Source of the DNA: a virus
Virus record (IMG/VR): IMGVR_UViG_3300045007_000065
Coordinates: 1 to 40,527 of that record
Strand: one strand, 5' to 3'
Length of the DNA: 40,527 nucleotides
Positions 29,819 through 39,087 of the stretch are shown here, one piece after another; the stretch's first letter is position 1; every line of letters starts with the position of its first letter. The translations under genes were made by a program, and so were the position numbers. The notes below the pieces were generated by a model. The model saw only the letters and a list, made by a program, of their open reading frames with translations. It was not told the DNA's origin and made no database searches.

Positions 29819-31558
29819 ATGGCTACCAGAGAAGAAATTAAAGCCAATGTAGTAAAACTTATAGAGGCTGGTGCTCCAGAGGCAGACATTGACGCCTATG
29901 TATCATTAGTTAAGAAAGATCTGAGTCGTGGCGTAACCGGCTCATGGGAAGAAGAACCAACTGAACCTGGGTTGCTACAGAAAACCGGATCTGATGTTGT
30001 AAAAAGAGGCAAGCAATTTGGCAAAGCTTTTATGCAACCTATTTCACCAACAAATATGTTGAGACAGGCCGGTGCTGTTGCTGGTCTTGTCGGTGATATA
30101 GGTGGTAATATAGGTGGTGCTTTATACTCTCAATTAGTACCACAAGAAGCTCAAGATATAATAGGATCTGGAGTTGGTTATGTGGCTGGAAGCAAGCCTG
30201 TTCAATATGCATTTGGAAAAGCACAGGAGTTTGAAGAGAAAAATCCTGAAACTGGTCAGTCTATAAGGGATATTGCTAACATTCTAACAGTTGTTCCGGT
30301 CGGAAAGGTAGCATCAACAGGTGCAAGCAAAATAGCAATGGCAACCGCAAAATCGGAAGCAAATCTGAACAAAGCCATGAGGGGTGTTGTAAAGAGAGAT
30401 TATCCAAAGGCTGTACGTCCTACTTATGTTGGTAAATCCAATGCGCCTGCAATGAATAAAGCCATAGATAATCAGACTGCTGCCGTAAAATCAATAATCA
30501 CAAGGAATGTTGATAATGTAGTACCTGAAACACTTGAGCAATTCTCAAACTCTATTTCAAAGACAAAGAAGCAGGTGTTTGACGAATATCATAAAATGGC
30601 TGTCGATGCTGGTGAGAATGGCGCTATGGTAGATATTGTTCCTGTAAAAAAAGAATTTTTAGATATTTTAAATGCTAATAATATTCCTGAGGCATATAAG
30701 GATTCAGCAAAAGAAGTCTTAAGGCAGATGGATAGTTTTGATGATTTAGTGGAACCGTCTAAGATAGAAGACCTTATAGCCACGTTTAATACAAAAACCA
30801 AGTCTTTTTGGGCTAATAAAAACCCATATGCTGCTACAGAAGCCGTTATGTTTGAAAGGGCAAATAACACCATAAGAAAACAATTAGACGATGCTATAGA
30901 TGCTTATAGCGGACCAGGATATCAGGAACTCAAGAATGAATACGGGGCTTTGAAGTCTATTGAAAAAGAGGTGGCTGATAGGACTCAGGTTGATTTAAGG
31001 AAAAACGAAAAAGGCTTTTTTAATCTTGCAGATGCACCAAAGTTGGGTACGTTTGCACTCGGTTTACATAACCTTGATCCAGGCTTGCTGCTTTCTAGTG
31101 CTGCAATGCATTTGGGGCAGAAGTACATACAACATCTTAATGATCCAAATACTTATGTAAAAAGAATGTTTAGAGATGTTGGAAAGCTGGTTGATAAGAA
31201 AAATAAATTATACCCTCCTTCCAATATTAGTTTAACAGGTAACAAGGCTAAAAAAGCCACAAAACAAACTGGCAAAATGGATGATGTTGTAGATGATTCA
31301 TATATAAGAGAAACAACGGGAATTGGGTCGTTGCCGACTAATAAACTACAATTAACAGAGGCTGAAAAACCAACTTTAGGGGAATTACTAAGTGGTCGAA
31401 TAAGAATGGTGCCATATAAGCCCACCAAAAATCCAACTGAATTTTTCGGAGATGATCCACTTTCTATGATTCAAGAAAAAATTTATAAACGTCCTAAAGA
31501 TATTCCATCTGATGATGAAATTATGGAACTTATTAAAAAAAATAAAAAAAAACAATAG
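29819..31558 (+). CDS. Ejection (internal virion) protein, gp16-like
   Basis: 579 residues. Hydrophobic Gly/Ala segment near 85-125 (AGAVAGLVGDIGGNIGGALY) could cross a membrane, followed by long helical regions (NKAIDNQTAAVKSIITRNVD on) and a Lys-rich tail. This mix is typical of the large protein of podovirus DNA-ejection sets, which builds a conduit in the cell envelope during injection. No lysozyme motif is visible. Confidence 0.7.
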   Translation: MATREEIKANVVKLIEAGAPEADIDAYVSLVKKDLSRGVTGSWEEEPTEPGLLQKTGSDVVKRGKQFGKAFMQPISPTNMLRQAGAVAGLVGDIGGNIGGALYSQLVPQEAQDIIGSGVGYVAGSKPVQYAFGKAQEFEEKNPETGQSIRDIANILTVVPVGKVASTGASKIAMATAKSEANLNKAMRGVVKRDYPKAVRPTYVGKSNAPAMNKAIDNQTAAVKSIITRNVDNVVPETLEQFSNSISKTKKQVFDEYHKMAVDAGENGAMVDIVPVKKEFLDILNANNIPEAYKDSAKEVLRQMDSFDDLVEPSKIEDLIATFNTKTKSFWANKNPYAATEAVMFERANNTIRKQLDDAIDAYSGPGYQELKNEYGALKSIEKEVADRTQVDLRKNEKGFFNLADAPKLGTFALGLHNLDPGLLLSSAAMHLGQKYIQHLNDPNTYVKRMFRDVGKLVDKKNKLYPPSNISLTGNKAKKATKQTGKMDDVVDDSYIRETTGIGSLPTNKLQLTEAEKPTLGELLSGRIRMVPYKPTKNPTEFFGDDPLSMIQEKIYKRPKDIPSDDEIMELIKKNKKKQ

Positions 31559-31581
31559 AATGTGACTTGTGGAGATAATTT

Positions 31582-32019
31582 ATGCATAGGCTTGATATTT
31601 ACAGATTAAGTAAATACGGACAGGACTATGGTACATTCTCAGAATGGAAAATAGATGGAAACAAATTTTGTTATGGAGTTGAGAAAGCTTGGAGGAACAA
31701 TCAGCGGAGAATATCGTGCATACCTATAGGAAACTATACCGCTACGATATATAACAGTCCTTTGCACGGGAGGGTATATCAGTTAAATAATGTACCAGGT
31801 AGGAGTTCTATACAGATACATTCTGCCAATTTTGCAGACGAGTTGGAGGGGTGTTTGGCTCCTGGTGAAAATATAAGTGAGTTCCCAGATGGTAAACTTG
31901 GGGTCACGTCGTCCAAGAAGGTTTTAAATGTTTTTATGGAATTATGTGAAAGAGACAGGACAATAGAAGTTGTAATTCATGCTGACAAAAAAGATGATGT
32001 GGAGGTAAAAAGTGGTTGA
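31582..32019 (+). CDS. DUF5675-family protein, possible lysis role
   Basis: 145 residues. CIPIGNYTATIYNSPLHGRVY, VPGRSSIQIHSAN and the GCLAPGE motif match the DUF5675 family, common next to phage lysis genes. The conserved His (IQIHSAN) and Cys (GCLAPG) resemble the catalytic layout of L,D-transpeptidase-like folds, so a peptidoglycan-directed activity is plausible. It is followed, with an eight-base overlap, by a holin-like gene. Confidence 0.75.
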   Translation: MHRLDIYRLSKYGQDYGTFSEWKIDGNKFCYGVEKAWRNNQRRISCIPIGNYTATIYNSPLHGRVYQLNNVPGRSSIQIHSANFADELEGCLAPGENISEFPDGKLGVTSSKKVLNVFMELCERDRTIEVVIHADKKDDVEVKSG

Positions 32020-32254
32020 CCTGAGTCCTGATGCAATGAATACATTCCTTGGTACAGTATTAATATCTATAGGTGGAGCAATAGGTGGTAACAGGGCGAT
32101 AGATAAATATAATAACAAGCATGGAAATGGTGCACATTGCCATGACCATTCAGAATGTTTCAAGGAGATAACGCACAGGTTAGATAAGAGGGACGAGGAT
32201 ATAACATCGATCAAAGAAGGTATAGCATTTATTCGTGGCAAAATGGAGGGTTAA
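32012..32254 (+). CDS. Holin-like small membrane protein
   Basis: 80 residues, GTG start with GGAGGTAAAAA upstream. One Gly/Ile-rich hydrophobic segment (residues 10-27), then a His-rich loop (HGNGAHCHDHSE) and a charged coiled coil. Size, topology and the overlap with the DUF5675 gene fit a holin or pinholin. The His/Cys cluster may bind metal. Confidence 0.6.
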   Translation: MVDLSPDAMNTFLGTVLISIGGAIGGNRAIDKYNNKHGNGAHCHDHSECFKEITHRLDKRDEDITSIKEGIAFIRGKMEG

Positions 32255-32276
32255 GTTTATGGGGAGGCATGGGCAT

Positions 32277-32330
32277 ATGACGATATGCGGTCAGCTCGGA
32301 TATTGTCTGCGCTGGAGAGGTGGAGCATGA
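32277..32330 (+). other. 17-codon micro-ORF before the NlpC/P60-like gene
   Basis: MTICGQLGYCLRWRGGA, with GGGGAGG upstream and its TGA overlapping the ATG at 32327. It may be a leader that couples translation of the next gene. No function recognised. Confidence 0.3.
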
Positions 32331-32860
32331 GTGAAGTATTGCTGAGTAAAGCTGACATTCTGGCTATACCTGAAGAGTTGTGTCCTATGATGGTATTTTC
32401 CGATAATCTAAGGTCGTTAATATCGTGGGGTATCAAAATGCATGAGAAGGGTAACTATAATCATGCAATGTGGTATCTGGGAAATGGGAAAGTGGCATCA
32501 CAGAATCTGTTGTTTGAGATTGAGCCTATTAAAAACTATTGGAGTAAATGCAGGTTAAAATTCTGGCATGCGCCGTTATGGTCCCGTGAGATGAGGAGAA
32601 AGATTAAGAGGGAAATAATTTATGATACGAATAAGAGGTGGTATAAGAGGTTATATGATCCACTAGCTATTGTTGGTCAGGCATTACATCTAGATTGGCT
32701 ACAAACACCTGGTTTTGATATATGTTCTGATAAGGCTAAGTATTTGGCGATTTTAGATCCGCTTTATGATTTGGAGCATCCTGATCCTGAAGATGTGAAC
32801 AGGTGGCTGGAGAAGAATCAGGGGCGGTATCAGGTTTATGGTAGATATGTTCCCGATTAA
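32327..32860 (+). CDS. Permuted NlpC/P60-like (YiiX-type) protein
   Basis: 177 residues from MSEVLLSKADIL. The ATG at 32327 follows GAGAGGTGGAGC and couples to the micro-ORF stop; an ATG at 32285 would add 14 residues. The core has NHAMWYLGNGKV (His first) and, late, FDICSDKAKYLA (Cys later), which is the permuted papain-like order of YiiX-type amidases and peptidases. It could act on peptidoglycan during entry or lysis. The match is limited to motifs. Confidence 0.6.
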   Translation: MSEVLLSKADILAIPEELCPMMVFSDNLRSLISWGIKMHEKGNYNHAMWYLGNGKVASQNLLFEIEPIKNYWSKCRLKFWHAPLWSREMRRKIKREIIYDTNKRWYKRLYDPLAIVGQALHLDWLQTPGFDICSDKAKYLAILDPLYDLEHPDPEDVNRWLEKNQGRYQVYGRYVPD

Positions 32861-32880
32861 TATAGAATAGGAGTATAGTT

Positions 32881-34740
32881 ATGGCCACAACGCAGGTTGA
32901 AGTTTTATTAGCCGGAATACGGGATACATCTGGAAATAGTTTGAATGGTGGTTTTGTATATACTTACTCAGCAGGTACAAATACAGCAAAAACTACATGG
33001 ACCGATAAAGATAAGTCATCTCCTGCTGCGAATCCCATAGTACTTGATTCAAATGGTAGAGCACAAATTTATGCTGATGGTGTGTATAAACTAATAGTGA
33101 AAAACAGTTCTGGAACTACTCTTTATACATGGGATAATCTTAAATATGGAGTCTCTGGTTCTTATTGGTCTAATTTCTCTGATTACGCATCTTTGTCTGC
33201 TGCTATCACTGCAATAGGTTCGACTGTTACAGAACTACGAGGAGATGCTTCTATAAATCTTGGAGGTAATTCTACTGTTCCATCCAATATTAGCATCATA
33301 ATGTCGAAGAAAGGATCAATAGTAAATGATGCCAGTTATAGTTTGGCAATAAATGGACCTTTTGAGGCAGGATGTTATGCTGTTTTTTCTGGTTTTAGTT
33401 CTGGTCTTACATTCGGAGCTGGCTCAACAAGTTTTGTGAGGCCGGAATGGTGGGGGGCTAAAACAGATGGAACAGATAGTTACTCTGCTTTACAATCTTG
33501 CTTTGCAGCAGTACAGGCATCTACATACAGGCCATTTATTCAATTTGTAGCAGGGAAATATACTTTCGGAACGGCTCTTACAATAAATAATGCAGAGGGA
33601 ATACGACTTGAGGGTGGATCTGGTGGATATTATACTCCTCAACCGGCTGGCTATTCTAGTAAGGTATCAATACTTTATTATACTGGGAATGGTATAGCTC
33701 TTCAAGTTGGAGATAATGTAAATACAACTACTGGATTCTGTATGAATAGTATTGCTATAAAGGGTACATCTTCTGCTGATGGTGGATTATTTTTCTATTC
33801 AGCGGGAGGAATAACTTTAAGGGATTGTGTTTTTCAGAATTTTACGAAAACGAATGCTTACGGTGTAAGAGGGCAAATATGGCAGGTAAGCTCACTTTAC
33901 AACTGCTCATTCCTGAATAATTATTATGGAGTGTTTGAGGATGCCCGTACATCTGCTGGAGTAGCCGCAACTTATGTTAATACGACCATAAAGTATCATG
34001 ATTGTGTTTTTCTTGGTAATACAAAAGCTGGATATTACAGTACCGGAAACGATATGTGTGCACTGTATAATCCAATTTTCCAGACGCATGAGGCTGGTGC
34101 TATCTTGATAAATATCCCGACAGGGGCAGGTGCTTCTAAATGCCTAAACATATTCAATCCATATTTTGAAGATAATTGTAAATCAGCCGAATCATATGTA
34201 ATAGACATTACAGGAGATAGTACAGTTGGATATAAGATTCGATCTTTGCATATATCTGGTGGATTTTATGCAGGGACTGGATATGCATATGACGGAATAA
34301 CTCATTTTGAGCGAGGATTTTGTCGGCTTAGGTACACTATGCAAACAATTATTGATTTTCCAAGAGTTTCAAATACATTGCCGAAACCATTTTATGTGAT
34401 AGATAATACTAAAAATACAGATATACTATTCATTAATTGGGATAAGACAATGACAAATGATTATTGTCAGGATGAGAGCGGCAATACTGAATCGTGGACA
34501 AGGATTATTCAGGAAACAGGAGCGTATGAAATTCATGGAGGATCTTCATCCCAGGAGATAATAAAGTTTAAGCAGATATCTACATCAGGTCCATTCATTA
34601 ATTTACATGGAACTTCTACGGCAAGTGTGGCGAGTAGTATTTCAACCTGGACAAATGGTGCATCAATAGATGGATTCATAAAATTGTATATAAATGGCGT
34701 AGCTAAATGGATGCCTTATTATACAGCTCCAACATCTTAA
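32881..34740 (+). CDS. Tailspike with right-handed beta-helix
   Basis: 619 residues. Residues 1-75 form a head-binding domain (VEVLLAGIRDTSGNSLNGGF) shared by many podovirus spikes. VRPEWWGAKTDGTDSYSALQ (about 187-206) is the pectate-lyase-3-type entry into a parallel beta-helix with Gly/Asn/Ser-rich rungs up to about 530. A short beta domain closes it. It should trimerise and bind or cut a host polysaccharide. Catalytic residues cannot be fixed from sequence. Confidence 0.85.
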   Translation: MATTQVEVLLAGIRDTSGNSLNGGFVYTYSAGTNTAKTTWTDKDKSSPAANPIVLDSNGRAQIYADGVYKLIVKNSSGTTLYTWDNLKYGVSGSYWSNFSDYASLSAAITAIGSTVTELRGDASINLGGNSTVPSNISIIMSKKGSIVNDASYSLAINGPFEAGCYAVFSGFSSGLTFGAGSTSFVRPEWWGAKTDGTDSYSALQSCFAAVQASTYRPFIQFVAGKYTFGTALTINNAEGIRLEGGSGGYYTPQPAGYSSKVSILYYTGNGIALQVGDNVNTTTGFCMNSIAIKGTSSADGGLFFYSAGGITLRDCVFQNFTKTNAYGVRGQIWQVSSLYNCSFLNNYYGVFEDARTSAGVAATYVNTTIKYHDCVFLGNTKAGYYSTGNDMCALYNPIFQTHEAGAILINIPTGAGASKCLNIFNPYFEDNCKSAESYVIDITGDSTVGYKIRSLHISGGFYAGTGYAYDGITHFERGFCRLRYTMQTIIDFPRVSNTLPKPFYVIDNTKNTDILFINWDKTMTNDYCQDESGNTESWTRIIQETGAYEIHGGSSSQEIIKFKQISTSGPFINLHGTSTASVASSISTWTNGASIDGFIKLYINGVAKWMPYYTAPTS

Positions 34741-34753
34741 TAAAGGAGATAAT

Positions 34754-35656
34754 ATGAAAAAAAACATGCTTGTTTTGATTATTATAATTATTTGCATATC
34801 AATGGTTGTAAACTTAAAAAATATTTATGCTGATACTAGGGTTGTTGGATCAGTGCTAGATGAGAATCTTATTCTACCAGGTTCTCTTACTCTTGGTGGC
34901 AATGTTGCTATTGGAGTTCATGAATTACAATCTACCGGAAATATAGTTTTACAACTTGGTGACGCCTCTGGCGCAAATAAATTGTCAATACAAGACTCAG
35001 CTTCTAGTGAGATATTTTCAGTCAACTCTGATGGAGGGGTTACTGCTACAGCAGGGACATTTACGACATTATCAGCCGGGGCAGGTGGATTATTAGTAGA
35101 TGCTGATGGAAATTTATCACCATTTGTTATGCCCTCTTCGGCTAACCCGTATAGGTATTTTAATTCTACCTCGGGTCAAGACTGGTGGAATGGTACAAAT
35201 GATTCTACATCCGAATATGAAGTTCGTCACAATAACATGGCTGGAAATTCTGTTGATCTTGGTATTAATACATCCGGTCAGATATATTTCAATATGGTGG
35301 AAACTGTCACTACTGCTGGTGTGACTTTTACAGCCAAACAGGTAAGGAACGGCTGTGTTGTGGTTACGTCTGCCGGAACAGTCACCCTTCCCGCCGTATC
35401 ATCCGTTGGCTATGGCGCACGGGTTATGTTTGTTGTTAGGGATGCCTCCGAGACCGTAATCATAGAGATAGACAATGCTGACAAGATCAACCTGTACGGC
35501 ACAGCCCTTGACGCTGGTGACACCATAGATAGTGCCGGTGCTGCCGGAGATGTGATTGAGCTTATTTCCACAACTGACTCAGACGGTAGTGGTACAGACG
35601 GATGGAGGGCTATTAAAACAGGTGGAATTACTTGGACCGATGGTGGGGCTACATAA
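34754..35656 (+). CDS. Secreted fibre-like beta-repeat protein
   Basis: 300 residues with a Sec signal peptide: KKN, hydrophobic stretch 5-20, and a cleavage site near residues 26-28 (YADTR). The mature part is Gly/Ala/Thr-rich with tail-fibre-like stretches (GDASGANKLSIQDSASSEIF, FTTLSAGAGGLLVDADG) and a C-terminal beta domain (QVRNGCVVVTSAGTVTLPAV). Such collar/fibre sequence normally lacks a signal peptide. AAGGAGATAAT precedes the ATG. Confidence 0.7.
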   Translation: MKKNMLVLIIIIICISMVVNLKNIYADTRVVGSVLDENLILPGSLTLGGNVAIGVHELQSTGNIVLQLGDASGANKLSIQDSASSEIFSVNSDGGVTATAGTFTTLSAGAGGLLVDADGNLSPFVMPSSANPYRYFNSTSGQDWWNGTNDSTSEYEVRHNNMAGNSVDLGINTSGQIYFNMVETVTTAGVTFTAKQVRNGCVVVTSAGTVTLPAVSSVGYGARVMFVVRDASETVIIEIDNADKINLYGTALDAGDTIDSAGAAGDVIELISTTDSDGSGTDGWRAIKTGGITWTDGGAT

Positions 35657-35686
35657 ATAATTATCTTATCTAGGAGGGTGACGATT

Positions 35687-37924
35687 ATGAAGTACACTAA
35701 GGAAATTACGTTTATAATTCTTATTATTTTATTATGTACATCGTGTTTTGGGGCAACTTACTATATTGATAATACTGCTACTGGAGCAGGTGATGGTTCA
35801 TCATGGACGGATGCTTATACCACATTTTCTGCGGCATTTGCAGCAAGGTCTGGCGTTAATACATATTATGTATCAGGAGGGACTAGCGGAAAAACATATT
35901 CTGAATCTGGAACGGCTGTTATAAATATCGGATCAAATGATGATGGATCAACGATCACTTCCAGCACTGATACTGGTCATAATGGAATAGTTACAATTAA
36001 TGGTGTTGCCAATGCAAACCATTGCGTAAATAGCACCATAAACTCGCCGGACGTTGTTATTAACGGGCTGTATTTAATAGCCGGAAGCACGAAGTATTGT
36101 GTTCTTAATTATGCACCTGGCATGATCGTAACTGGATGTACGCTCGATGGGGTATCATCAAGCCAGAGGTTACTTTTAACATCCGGCAATACTGCGACAA
36201 CAACGCTTACCAAGTGTATTTTTATAAATAGTACAAGTCCTAATTATAGTATTTATGGATCATCTGGAGGCGACAACACCCTTAATTATTGTAAGATTAT
36301 TGGTGGGGCAACCACCACGAATAATTATGTTTATTCTGGAGGAGGTGGCGCATTTACATCTAATAATTGCCTTTATACAAATTTGCCTGCTGGCGCATTC
36401 TATGCAGACACATCATCCAGCACTATAGTCTCTAATAATGATATGTTTATAGGTCTGCATAGATTATACCCTTCATCATCCTCTAATACCTTTATGGCTG
36501 CTGGTACTGGATCGGTAACAATAAATAATTCTTATTATGATGGAGCAGGTGGACGAACTCCAAGGGCAGATTATATTGATGGTGGAACTGTAACCATTAA
36601 TAATTCACATGGATATAAATATTCCAAGATTACCCATCATAGAAGACATGGCTTAGTAACAGTTTTGGTAGATTCATCAGATGAAACATATGTTAAGAAT
36701 TGTGCTTCTGTAGGTAATACTTATGGTATCCCCTTGTCTTTCGGCTTAAATCGGTACAGTGTACGAGACAGTCCCACTACTCAATGGGCTGACAACGAAA
36801 CAGAGGTTAAGGCTGAACTCTATGCGCTTACACAATCTCCTAATGAGGCACATGAAATAACAAATCATACAATATCCCACCCATATCTTAGCTTAACCAG
36901 TGCGTTTACGGCAACCTATTCAGGCGCAGGTGCTGGACAGATAATTATATCTGGGACATACCCCGATAAAATAGCAACTATTACATCAAATGGGGTAACT
37001 GTCGCAGAATTAGATATTACCGATGATGACTACGGGGCATATCATAGGGATCTAACAACCGTTGGTGGTTTAAGACTTGCAATAAATGATCTAACAAATT
37101 GGGCAACCTCTGCTGCATCTGGCGGTCCCACTGGATCTTTAAGCCGAGGTCTTAAAAATGGTACTTATACCATAACAACTGATACTGCGGTGCCTCAAGA
37201 TATTGATACTAATTATGATTTTTGGAAATCCGAGATAACCGGAATGACTGACTGGATAGAATCATTTATGGGCGCTAATTATGTAAAGGCGTTTATTATA
37301 CCATATGGTACTCGTGATGGAACCACATATACCGCAACGTGGCAAACATGGATGAATAATAATATTGCTACAACCCATTGCGGAGGGGCCAGAACTATGC
37401 ATGCTACCGAGGAAACATCTCCCACTTCATCCTTGCTTGCTGATGGTGTAGCACATATAATGGGTATTGGTACACAGGCATCTGTGCAGTTAGTAGTACC
37501 TGATTCAGAGAATGCTACCGAAACTTCTATCCGGGAAAATACTAGGGCTTGGGCTTCATGGGTGGCTGAAACTGGTGCTCTTGGGGTACTAACAGTACAT
37601 GAGACTGAATGTTCAGTAACACAGTTAGGGTATATTTTAGATGAAATAACTAAGGCGCAAGATATATCTATATATACGTTTGGTGGGCTTATTGACTACA
37701 TTCGCACAAGTGGTTTATGGGTGGATGCAGGAAGTGGGGCGTGGACTAGAACGTATACGGATTTATCCGACTACCATCTTCTGTCGGCATCTCCATGTAT
37801 TGATAGTGGCTCAAATCTCGGCAGTTCTTACCAACTAGACTATAACGGTAGCAATCAGAACTCTTACGGAAGCGGGTGGGATATTGGAGCTTATGTAGAC
37901 ACAAAAAACTACTCAGAGAAGTAA
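35687..37924 (+). CDS. Secreted beta-helix plus polysaccharide-deacetylase-like protein
   Basis: 745 residues from MKYTKEI. The ATG at 35687 is ten bases after AGGAGGG, whereas GTG at 35678 is too close to it. Residues 5-25 form a Sec signal peptide ending near CFGA. Residues 26-320 are Ser/Thr/Asn-rich beta-helix rungs. In numbering from 35678, VTVLVDSSDET (327-337) stands at the first acidic motif of carbohydrate-esterase family 4 deacetylases and ITNHTISHPYL (394-404) matches the HTxxH metal motif. The first motif is a variant, so activity is uncertain. The C-terminus repeats a beta-helix-type closing segment. Confidence 0.75.
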   Translation: MKYTKEITFIILIILLCTSCFGATYYIDNTATGAGDGSSWTDAYTTFSAAFAARSGVNTYYVSGGTSGKTYSESGTAVINIGSNDDGSTITSSTDTGHNGIVTINGVANANHCVNSTINSPDVVINGLYLIAGSTKYCVLNYAPGMIVTGCTLDGVSSSQRLLLTSGNTATTTLTKCIFINSTSPNYSIYGSSGGDNTLNYCKIIGGATTTNNYVYSGGGGAFTSNNCLYTNLPAGAFYADTSSSTIVSNNDMFIGLHRLYPSSSSNTFMAAGTGSVTINNSYYDGAGGRTPRADYIDGGTVTINNSHGYKYSKITHHRRHGLVTVLVDSSDETYVKNCASVGNTYGIPLSFGLNRYSVRDSPTTQWADNETEVKAELYALTQSPNEAHEITNHTISHPYLSLTSAFTATYSGAGAGQIIISGTYPDKIATITSNGVTVAELDITDDDYGAYHRDLTTVGGLRLAINDLTNWATSAASGGPTGSLSRGLKNGTYTITTDTAVPQDIDTNYDFWKSEITGMTDWIESFMGANYVKAFIIPYGTRDGTTYTATWQTWMNNNIATTHCGGARTMHATEETSPTSSLLADGVAHIMGIGTQASVQLVVPDSENATETSIRENTRAWASWVAETGALGVLTVHETECSVTQLGYILDEITKAQDISIYTFGGLIDYIRTSGLWVDAGSGAWTRTYTDLSDYHLLSASPCIDSGSNLGSSYQLDYNGSNQNSYGSGWDIGAYVDTKNYSEK

Positions 37925-37936
37925 GGGGATGAAACT

Positions 37937-38290
37937 ATGAAGACTATGAAAACGATCACCGTTTTATTGATAGTATTTCTAGCCTGTCTAAACCTTTATG
38001 CTGCAACGGTTGAAATATCTTGGAAACCTAACAGTGAGAGCGATCTTGCAGGGTACAAAGTATACTACGGCACAACTTCTGGGCAGTATGGAGCACCCAT
38101 AGATGTTGGAAATATCACTGTATATACGATGACTATTAGTCCTATCCATGGGGGACTTCACTACTTTGCCCTTACAGCTTACGACACTTCGGGGAATGAA
38201 TCTGGTAAATCAGAAGAAGTCTCTGTCTTTATCCCTGACTTAACATCTCCTCAAACTCCTGGACAGATTATAATCATCATAAGGCCATGA
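37937..38290 (+). CDS. Secreted fibronectin type III protein
   Basis: 117 residues. A signal peptide (KTITVLLIVFLACLNLYA) is followed by one fibronectin-III domain: the WKPNSESDLAGYKVYYGTTS start, and the YFALTAYDTSGNESGKSEEV end are typical. It may help the neighbouring secreted proteins bind sugars or a partner. It closes the rightward late operon and faces the leftward gene at 38423. Confidence 0.8.
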   Translation: MKTMKTITVLLIVFLACLNLYAATVEISWKPNSESDLAGYKVYYGTTSGQYGAPIDVGNITVYTMTISPIHGGLHYFALTAYDTSGNESGKSEEVSVFIPDLTSPQTPGQIIIIIRP

Positions 38291-38396
38291 AAAAGGGTTA
38301 GCATGAAGAAAGGGGTTATGAGTATGTGCCACCACCTGTTTATGGAGTTAATGTTTCTGGAGCAGTGACACAATAAATCAACTATATTAATGTTTT

Positions 38397-38413
38397 CCTG
38401 TCTGAGTGACAGG
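38397..38413. terminator. Hairpin in the convergent gap (weak terminator candidate)
   Basis: CCTGTC-tgagt-GACAGG, with TTTT before and ACAAAA after it. No run of T follows on either strand in the usual sense, so termination is only possible. The surrounding 38291-38422 has no convincing gene, only a 21-codon frame starting at 38302. Confidence 0.35.
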
Positions 38414-38422
38414 ACAAAAGGG

Positions 38423-38752
38423 TCATGGTTTATGTAGTTCAATCCTAAGAGCATCTATAATATATTTAATATCTTCATCCATCTTACACGGGGTATATGC
38501 AGATAGGTCACAAACTTCAATATTGTCAGCATATTTGCAATTCCGGCAAGATACCCGTAATTTCATATCACCTAATATACTTAAAAGATTATTTACTAGC
38601 ACATGTATAGGGTCATAGCACATTGCCTTAAGTAGTTCATCTCTGGCTTCAAGATATTTTCTATCCCATTCACTTATTACATATGGATCAACCATATTTG
38701 CTGCATGCATATAATTCTGTATAAGCTCTTCAGCTTTTGATATTTTTATCAT
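38423..38752 (-). CDS. Hypothetical protein with CxxC motif
   Basis: 109 residues, helical with a Cys cluster (SCRNCKYA around 68-75, then two more cysteines) suggesting a zinc knuckle. AAGGAAAG precedes the ATG. It is the last gene of the leftward operon, which appears to enter from the far end of the window. No family recognised. Confidence 0.6.
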   Translation of the reverse strand: MIKISKAEELIQNYMHAANMVDPYVISEWDRKYLEARDELLKAMCYDPIHVLVNNLLSILGDMKLRVSCRNCKYADNIEVCDLSAYTPCKMDEDIKYIIDALRIELHKP

Positions 38753-38773
38753 TATTCTTTCCTTACTTTCCCT

Positions 38774-38800
38774 TTACTCAGCCTTAACCGCCATCTTCAT
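38774..38800 (-). other. Micro-ORF (MKMAVKAE)
   Basis: Its ATG overlaps the stop of the 82-residue gene (ATGA) and it ends in TAA before AAGGGAAAG. The core ATG-GC-n-n-n-n-AA-n-n-n-GAGTAA recurs at 39065-39085 (MAIKSE), so two gaps of the operon carry a related six-residue frame. Confidence 0.35.
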
Positions 38801-39045
38801 CCAAGAGGAAAGCAATCGCATCTTCCCTTGATCCACAGTTTATCGTAGACGTTGTATGGCTGTGTGTATAAAGTGTCTGACTCCAGACCTTCTGCATTCC
38901 TTATTTCTACTTCACTCCAATAGTCATTAAAATATCTGTAGCTACGGCAACCTGCTATTTGGGCTGCCTTTGTTTTCGATGTCGTTACGATAAGGCCTCG
39001 ACGTAATCCGTCTAGATTTCCGGTGTAGCATTTTAGTTTGCTCAT
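38797..39045 (-). CDS. Small phage protein with YTGNLDG start
   Basis: 82 residues. KLKCYTGNLDGLRRGLIVTT and the later KTKAAQIAGCRSYRYFNDYW recall a widespread small phage protein of unknown function. Overall basic with an acidic C-terminal third. The ATG has AGATAAAAAG upstream, a weak ribosome site. Confidence 0.6.
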   Translation of the reverse strand: MSKLKCYTGNLDGLRRGLIVTTSKTKAAQIAGCRSYRYFNDYWSEVEIRNAEGLESDTLYTQPYNVYDKLWIKGRCDCFPLG

Positions 39046-39064
39046 CTTTTTATCTCGCTTTCAT

Positions 39065-39085
39065 TTACTCTGATTTTATTGCCAT
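39065..39085 (-). other. Micro-ORF (MAIKSE)
   Basis: Seven codons including the stop, in the gap downstream of the 69-residue gene. It is related in sequence to the micro-ORF at 38774-38794 (MAVKAE). See that entry; the significance is unproven. Confidence 0.3.
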
Positions 39086-39087
39086 CT

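Noticed and set aside
38302-38367. 21-codon rightward frame after the Fn3 gene
   Set aside because: Met-rich, without a convincing ribosome site, in a gap between convergent operons; not kept as a gene.
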